Of a DNA stretch of 64,000 nt, positions 57,769-64,000 are shown in pieces. The number at the start of each line of letters is the position of its first letter. Positions within the stretch are counted from its first letter, which is position 1. The notes beneath the pieces were generated by a model. That model was not told the origin of the DNA, searched no databases, and saw only the letters and a list, made by a program, of their open reading frames with translations. The position numbers and the translations under genes were made by a program. The stretch comes from PALSA-693 sp963729695 (GTDB taxonomy: Bacteria > Actinomycetota > Acidimicrobiia > Acidimicrobiales > Palsa-688), in NCBI GenBank assembly GCA_963729695.1, contig CAVSOT010000007.1, positions 558,001 through 622,000 on the forward strand. The letters run 5' to 3'.

Positions 57769-58397
57769 TGCGGCTCCTCCTCATTTCCTAGGGTCCGTTC
57801 GTCGGGCACCGTGCCCGCATCGGACCAAACGGCGAGCCGTACCCCGTCGATCCCTGCCACGTGCACCGAGGTACCTGCGAGCAGCGGCCCGCTCAGCGAA
57901 ACCGCGCTCCAACTCTCGCTGGCCACCTGAACCACGCCCTGCGGCGTCAGTGGGGTGAGCGCTCGGCCGGAGGCACCCCTCAGGCTGGGTGGTGGTCGTA
58001 AGGCTCCGGGGCGTGGTGAGCGCAGGGCGTTGACCCCGACCATGGCCCCGACACCTGCGACGGCAGCGCTCATCGCTACCAGCCACCAGGCCGCCCCGCC
58101 CCGAGACCCGGGCGCGGTGATCGCCCATATGACGGCGAGCACCAGTGCCGGTAAGGGCACCAACAGGGCGTGACCCCCCGCGTGGGCGCACACGAGCCAG
58201 GTGACGACCAGGAGGACAACGAGGATCATTCCGGTAACCCAGCGCAGGCTCGCGGGAGCGGCCACCGAGGCTGCGGCGAAGCCGATCGCACAGAGTGTTG
58301 CCAGGGAAGCCACCGCGGCGACCACCCAAGCTGCACGGCGTAGCCGGCCGACGCTCATGAGGTCCGACAACTCGGATGGGGTGGGGGCTGCTGTCAT
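57765..58397 (-). CDS. NfeD-like membrane protein
   Basis: 210 residues. Four or five membrane segments (VVAAVASLATLCAIGFAAAS, TGMILVVLLVVTWLVCA, ALLVPLPALVLAVIWAI, WWLVAMSAAVAGVGAMVGV), then a soluble OB-fold at the C-terminus: GRALTPLTPQGVVQVASESW and SGPLLAGTSVHVAGIDGVRL, the standard NfeD G-x-a-x-T-x-L-x-P-x-G-x-v pattern. Genes for NfeD and slipin are paired in many bacteria; they probably organise membrane domains or a protease complex. Translationally coupled to the slipin gene. No serine protease domain is fused here. Confidence 0.85.
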   Translation of the reverse strand: MTAAPTPSELSDLMSVGRLRRAAWVVAAVASLATLCAIGFAAASVAAPASLRWVTGMILVVLLVVTWLVCAHAGGHALLVPLPALVLAVIWAITAPGSRGGAAWWLVAMSAAVAGVGAMVGVNALRSPRPGALRPPPSLRGASGRALTPLTPQGVVQVASESWSAVSLSGPLLAGTSVHVAGIDGVRLAVWSDAGTVPDERTLGNEEEPQ

Positions 58398-58476
58398 TCC
58401 CGTTTTTGTCGATGCCTCCTCTTACTGCCCTTATACACCCAACTCGCAGGTAAGCGTGAGCATGCGTGCCTTCCGT

Positions 58477-60156
<1,680 letters not shown>

Positions 60157-60249
60157 CTCACCAGTCTGCCCCGCCGATCCTGCCTGTTCGTCGGCGGGCG
60201 TCACTTCGCTCTCGGATCGCTCCGTGCTGGACCTACTCTGGCTGATGTG

Positions 60250-63200
60250 ATGACGGACGACAGCAATAGCTCCGCCGGATCTTCAGCCGAGTCCCCGCAG
60301 GCGACCACGTTCGGAGCCAACGCCTGGTTGGTGGACGACATGTACGAGGAGTACCTCGAGGATCCCGAATCGGTCAGCGAGAGTTGGAGGGAGTTCTTTC
60401 AGGGATACCGCCCTGGCGGGGCGAACCTGGCCCGGCCCACGACGCCAGAGGTGAGCATCGACTCGGAGGATCTCGATGCGGACGGCGCCGGCCAGCTGGG
60501 TGCATCCGCGGCTCAGGTTGCCGTCCCTTCTACCGACGGCGCGCCATCGAGTGGGGCGGCCCCGGCGCCCCAGCCGCCCGAGCCGCCGGCCCGCGGCGCG
60601 CCTCCCCGCGGCGCGCCCGCCCCGGCCGGAGTGGCTGCGCCGGTCACACCCGAAGCGGCTGAGGCCGTCGCCCCCGAAACCGACGCGGCCCAGACCCCGC
60701 CGGCTGGGCGACCTGTCCCAACGGGCGACCGGTCAGCCGCGTCGACCGACGGGGCGGTTTCGGACCATGAGGACAAGCTGGTGCCGCTCCGGGGTGCGGC
60801 TGGGCGGGTCGTCGTCAACATGACTGCCAGCCTCCAAGTGCCGACCGCGACCAGCTTCCGGGTGGTGCCGGCTCGCCTCCTCGAGGTCAACCGCCGCATC
60901 CTCAACAACCAGCTGAGCCGGACGGGGAGTGCAGGCAAAGTCAGCTTCACCCATTTGATCGGCTACGCGGTCGTCGAGGCCCTTCAGGCCGTTCCGGCAA
61001 TGAACTCCTCTTTCGTTCCCGCCGAACCTGGAGTGCCCAAAGCGGCGCCATCGGTGGTGCACCACGAGCACGTGGGGCTGGGTGTCGCGGTCGATATTGA
61101 GAAGCCGGACGGCAGCCGCTCCCTGCTCGTCCCGGTGATCAAGGCCGCTGATCAGCTGGACTTCCGGAGTTTCTGGGCCGCATACGAGGACCTGATCCGC
61201 AAGGTGCGGACCAGCAAGATCGGGGCCGACGACCTGGCCGGGGCGACGGTCACCCTGACCAACCCGGGCACGCTCGGCACGGTTCAGTCGGTGCCTCGAC
61301 TCCTCCCGGGTCAGGGCGTCATCGTCGGAGTGGGAGCCATCGACTACCCGGGCGAGTGGCAGGCGGCCGATCCGAAAGTTCTGGCCGAGCTGGGCGTGTC
61401 CAAGGTGGTGACGATCACCTCGACGTACGACCATCGCATCATCCAGGGTGCCGAATCCGGACTGTTCCTGCAGCGGGTCCACCAGCTGCTCACGGGCGAG
61501 CACGGCTTCTACGAGCGGGTGTTCAAGGCCATGGGGATCCCCTACCGGCCGGTCCATCACCATCGCGATCACAACGACATCGGAGAAAGCACCGCCGTCG
61601 ACTCCGTCCGCACCCAGAAGCAGATCGAGGTGGACACCCTTATCAACCTGTACCGGGTGCGCGGGCATCTCATCGCCCACTTGGATCCGCTGGATTGGAC
61701 CGAGCCCCAGATGCATCCCGAGCTCGATCCAGCTACCCACGGCCTCACCGAGTGGGACCTCGACCGCGAGTTCTTCACTGCTGGGCTCGCCGGCACGGAG
61801 CGCATGCGCCTTGGCGACATCCTCGGCGTCCTGCGCGATGCCTACTGCAGGACCGTCGGCGTCGAGTACATGCACATTCAAGAGCCCGGGCAGAAGCGGT
61901 GGATCCAGGAACACACCGAAGGCGTCTCCCACCAGCTCAGCCCGGAGGAGCATCGCTGGATCCTCCAACGCCTGAACGCCGCCGAGGCGCTCGAGCAGTT
62001 CCTCAACACCAAGTACATCGGCCAGAAGCGATTCGGCCTGGAGGGTGGCGAGGCGGCCATTCCTTTGATCGACGCGGTGGTCGACGACGCAGCCGTGGCC
62101 GGGCAGGCCCAGGTCGTGATCGGCATGGCCCACCGGGGTCGCCTCAACGTCCTGATCAACATCGTGGGGAAGAGCTACGGCGACCTGTTCGAGGAGTTCG
62201 AAGGCAACATCGACCCCGGCACCGTGCAGGGGTCGGGAGATGTTAAGTACCACAAGGGCTTCCACGGGAAGTTCTCGGGGCGCTCGGGACGCACCATCGA
62301 CGTGGTGCTCGCCTCCAACCCCTCCCACCTGGAGGCGGTGGACCCTGTCGTGGAGGGCATGGCGCGCGCCGAGCAGGATCAGCTGGACAAAGACCAGGGC
62401 CCGGGTTGCCACCCCGTACTGCCCCTGCTGATCCATGGGGACGCGGCTTTCGCCGGCCAGGGGGTGGTGGCCGAAACCCTCAACATGTCGGCGCTCCCCG
62501 GCTATGAAACGGGAGGAACGGTCCACCTGGTCATCAACAACCAGCTGGGCTTCACGACGAATCCGGCCTCGGCGCGGTCATCCGTCTACGCCACGGACGT
62601 GGCCAAGATGGTCCAGGCGCCGATCTTCCACGTCAACGGTGACGACCCTGAAGCCTGCGTTCGGGTCGGCCGGCTGGCGTTTGCCTTCCGGCAGGCCTTC
62701 CACAAGGACGTCGTGATCGACCTGGTCTGCTACCGCCGCTTCGGGCACAACGAACAGGACGATCCCAGCCTCACCCAACCCCTTCTCTACCAGCTCATCA
62801 AGGAACACCGCAGCGTCCGGAAGCTCTATACCGAGGCGCTCGTCCGGCGGGGCGATATCACTATCGTCGAGGCCGAGGACGCGCTACGTGACTTTTCGAG
62901 CCGGCTGCAAGCCGCCCTCGACGAGACTCGGGCATCCGCGCCTCCTGCGCCCGTCGTCCTCCCGCCACCGCCGTCTCCTGCTCCGGTCGCACCTCCGATC
63001 GAAACCGGAGTCGAACCGGCCGTCCTGCAAGAGGTGGTCGACAGCCTCCGGACGTTCCCTCCTGGCTTCACCGTCCACCCCAAGCTGGTGCGGGTTTTCG
63101 ACGCCCGGGCGAAGCTGTGGGCTGGAGGCGAGGCGGACTGGGCCCTCGGTGAGGCATTGGCCTACGGGACCCTGTTGCTCGAGGGCCACGACGTGCGGCT

Positions 63201-64000
63201 GACCGGCCAGGACACTCGAAGGGGGACGTTCGGGCACCGCAATGCGGCGGTGGTCGACTACCTCACAGGGGCCGAATACGTCCCCCTGGCTGCACTCGGC
63301 GAGGGGCGGCTGTCGATCTACGACTCGCTCCTCTCCGAGTACGCCGCCTTGGGGTTCGAGTACGGGTACTCGTTGGTGGCCGGCGACGGATTGGTGGCCT
63401 GGGAGGCGCAGTTCGGCGATTTCGTCAACGGGGCCCAGATCGTGATCGACCAGTTCCTGGCCGCCGCCGAGATCAAGTGGGGCCAGACCTCAGGCCTCAC
63501 CCTGCTGCTGCCTCACGGGTATGAGGGTCAGGGCGCCGAGCACTCCTCGGCCCGCATGGAGCGCTTCCTGGATCTTTGCGCGGAAGACAACATCCAGGTG
63601 GCCGACGTGACCACCGCCGCCCAGTTGTTCCACCTCTTGCGCCGCCAGGTGCTGCGATCGGTCCGCAAGCCGCTGGTCCTGCTGACTCCCAAGCGCTACC
63701 TCCGAGGCCGAGAGTCCTACAGCCCTGCCGCCGAGTTCGCAGCCGGCCATTTTCGCGAAGTTCTCGACGACTCGGGGGTGGCCGATGCCGAAGCCGTCCG
63801 CCGAGTGGTACTAGCCACCGGGAAGGTGGGGCTCGACGCCCTGTCGGCCAGGGATCGGACCGGACGCCACGACGTTGCTGTGGTCCGCGTCGAGCAGCTG
63901 TACCCGTGGCCGGCTGACCAGATCGCCTCGATCATCGCCGGCTACGAGCGGGCCGAGCAGATCGTGTGGCTGCAAGAGGAGCCGGAGAACATGGGGGCGT
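60250..64000 (+). CDS. kgd: Multifunctional 2-oxoglutarate dehydrogenase/decarboxylase (E1o-E2o fusion), 3' end outside window
   Basis: At least 1250 residues; the gene runs off the right edge (M. tuberculosis Kgd has 1231). Start ATG 60250. N-terminus FGANAWLVDDMYEEYLEDPE and VSESWREFF, then a Pro/Ala-rich linker (residues about 60-165). The E2-like succinyltransferase core lacks a lipoyl domain: LQVPTATSFRVVPARLLEVN, SFTHLIGYAVVEAL, TLTNPGTLGTVQSVPRLLPG and STYDHRIIQGAESGLFLQ. The thiamine-diphosphate E1 core follows: YRVRGHLIAHLDPL, GMAHRGRLNVLINIVGK, IHGDAAFAGQGVVAETLNMS, INNQLGFTTNP, and DTRRGTFGHRNAAVVD. Converts 2-oxoglutarate to succinyl-CoA or semialdehyde, as in Actinobacteria. Divergent from ettA. 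Confidence 0.93.
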   Translation, partial: MTDDSNSSAGSSAESPQATTFGANAWLVDDMYEEYLEDPESVSESWREFFQGYRPGGANLARPTTPEVSIDSEDLDADGAGQLGASAAQVAVPSTDGAPSSGAAPAPQPPEPPARGAPPRGAPAPAGVAAPVTPEAAEAVAPETDAAQTPPAGRPVPTGDRSAASTDGAVSDHEDKLVPLRGAAGRVVVNMTASLQVPTATSFRVVPARLLEVNRRILNNQLSRTGSAGKVSFTHLIGYAVVEALQAVPAMNSSFVPAEPGVPKAAPSVVHHEHVGLGVAVDIEKPDGSRSLLVPVIKAADQLDFRSFWAAYEDLIRKVRTSKIGADDLAGATVTLTNPGTLGTVQSVPRLLPGQGVIVGVGAIDYPGEWQAADPKVLAELGVSKVVTITSTYDHRIIQGAESGLFLQRVHQLLTGEHGFYERVFKAMGIPYRPVHHHRDHNDIGESTAVDSVRTQKQIEVDTLINLYRVRGHLIAHLDPLDWTEPQMHPELDPATHGLTEWDLDREFFTAGLAGTERMRLGDILGVLRDAYCRTVGVEYMHIQEPGQKRWIQEHTEGVSHQLSPEEHRWILQRLNAAEALEQFLNTKYIGQKRFGLEGGEAAIPLIDAVVDDAAVAGQAQVVIGMAHRGRLNVLINIVGKSYGDLFEEFEGNIDPGTVQGSGDVKYHKGFHGKFSGRSGRTIDVVLASNPSHLEAVDPVVEGMARAEQDQLDKDQGPGCHPVLPLLIHGDAAFAGQGVVAETLNMSALPGYETGGTVHLVINNQLGFTTNPASARSSVYATDVAKMVQAPIFHVNGDDPEACVRVGRLAFAFRQAFHKDVVIDLVCYRRFGHNEQDDPSLTQPLLYQLIKEHRSVRKLYTEALVRRGDITIVEAEDALRDFSSRLQAALDETRASAPPAPVVLPPPPSPAPVAPPIETGVEPAVLQEVVDSLRTFPPGFTVHPKLVRVFDARAKLWAGGEADWALGEALAYGTLLLEGHDVRLTGQDTRRGTFGHRNAAVVDYLTGAEYVPLAALGEGRLSIYDSLLSEYAALGFEYGYSLVAGDGLVAWEAQFGDFVNGAQIVIDQFLAAAEIKWGQTSGLTLLLPHGYEGQGAEHSSARMERFLDLCAEDNIQVADVTTAAQLFHLLRRQVLRSVRKPLVLLTPKRYLRGRESYSPAAEFAAGHFREVLDDSGVADAEAVRRVVLATGKVGLDALSARDRTGRHDVAVVRVEQLYPWPADQIASIIAGYERAEQIVWLQEEPENMGA

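Noticed and set aside
60733..62526. 597-codon minus strand frame
   Set aside because: Shadow of kgd, which has all E1 and E2 motifs in the other strand.

Overview
This is a GC-rich (roughly two-thirds G+C by eye) actinobacterial chromosome segment. Lineage markers include a mycothiol-conjugate amidase (mca), an F420-type LLM oxidoreductase, a fused 2-oxoglutarate dehydrogenase/decarboxylase (kgd), the ImuA'-ImuB-DnaE2 mutagenesis proteins, a SigK/RskA-like sigma/anti-sigma pair, a 6C small RNA and LigC. The mixture and some small conserved proteins suggest an Acidimicrobiia-like actinobacterium; this is inference. No rRNA, tRNA, CRISPR array, prophage or transposase was recognised.

Layout. 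1-3.85 kb: rpiB (truncated by the window edge), a RibD-C-type reductase, rnhB and the N-terminal half of a fused ABC exporter, all broken by repeated single-base shifts that nearly all have the same sign. 3.8-5.8 kb: intact C-terminal half of the exporter. 5.7-9.1 kb: a large lipoprotein, a Cys-containing small protein and a MarR regulator. 9.3-13.3 kb: acetoacetyl-CoA synthetase, a 6C RNA with its own promoter, and an ACT-domain malic enzyme. 13.7-26.2 kb: SOS mutagenesis region (imuA'-imuB, then dnaE2, each group behind its own LexA box) interspersed with a GNAT, a coiled-coil protein, a PAP2 protein, an amidase, an amidohydrolase and a VOC protein. 26.2-29.4 kb: fused ECF transporter plus EcfT. 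29.5-33.6 kb: EamA exporter, orphan VirD4-like ATPase, pterin dehydratase, frameshifted mca, SCP2 protein. 33.6-39.7 kb: ECF sigma/anti-sigma, ddl and murF divergent, a YdjC-type deacetylase, an LLM oxidoreductase. 39.8-42.6 kb: a 45-residue protein, acylphosphatase, dienelactone hydrolase, a DUF6295-like protein and a repeat-rich gene-free stretch. 42.6-56.8 kb: mostly small metabolic and repair operons (DsbA-like, PAP2, RecB-like nuclease, hydrolases, AraC-type regulator, DUF1275, DUF72, malQ, ligC, 2H phosphoesterase, geranylgeranyl reductase, phosphodiesterase). 56.8-64 kb: slipin/NfeD pair, ettA, and kgd running off the right edge.

How genes work together. imuA', imuB and dnaE2 should act as one damage-induced translesion mutasome under LexA. 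ddl and murF supply successive steps of cell-wall precursor synthesis: D-Ala-D-Ala formation and its addition to the UDP-MurNAc-tripeptide. The sigma factor and its 4-nt-overlapping anti-sigma form a self-contained envelope-sensing switch with a SigK-like promoter in front. The fused ECF protein and EcfT together provide the ATPase and coupling parts of a vitamin/metal-type importer of unknown substrate.

The most unusual feature is repeat-driven remodelling. dnaE2 carries an insertion of about 265 residues made of low-complexity repeats and containing a perfect 45-bp AT-rich palindrome in frame. Two further palindrome families and many short tandem arrays occupy intergenic and linker DNA.
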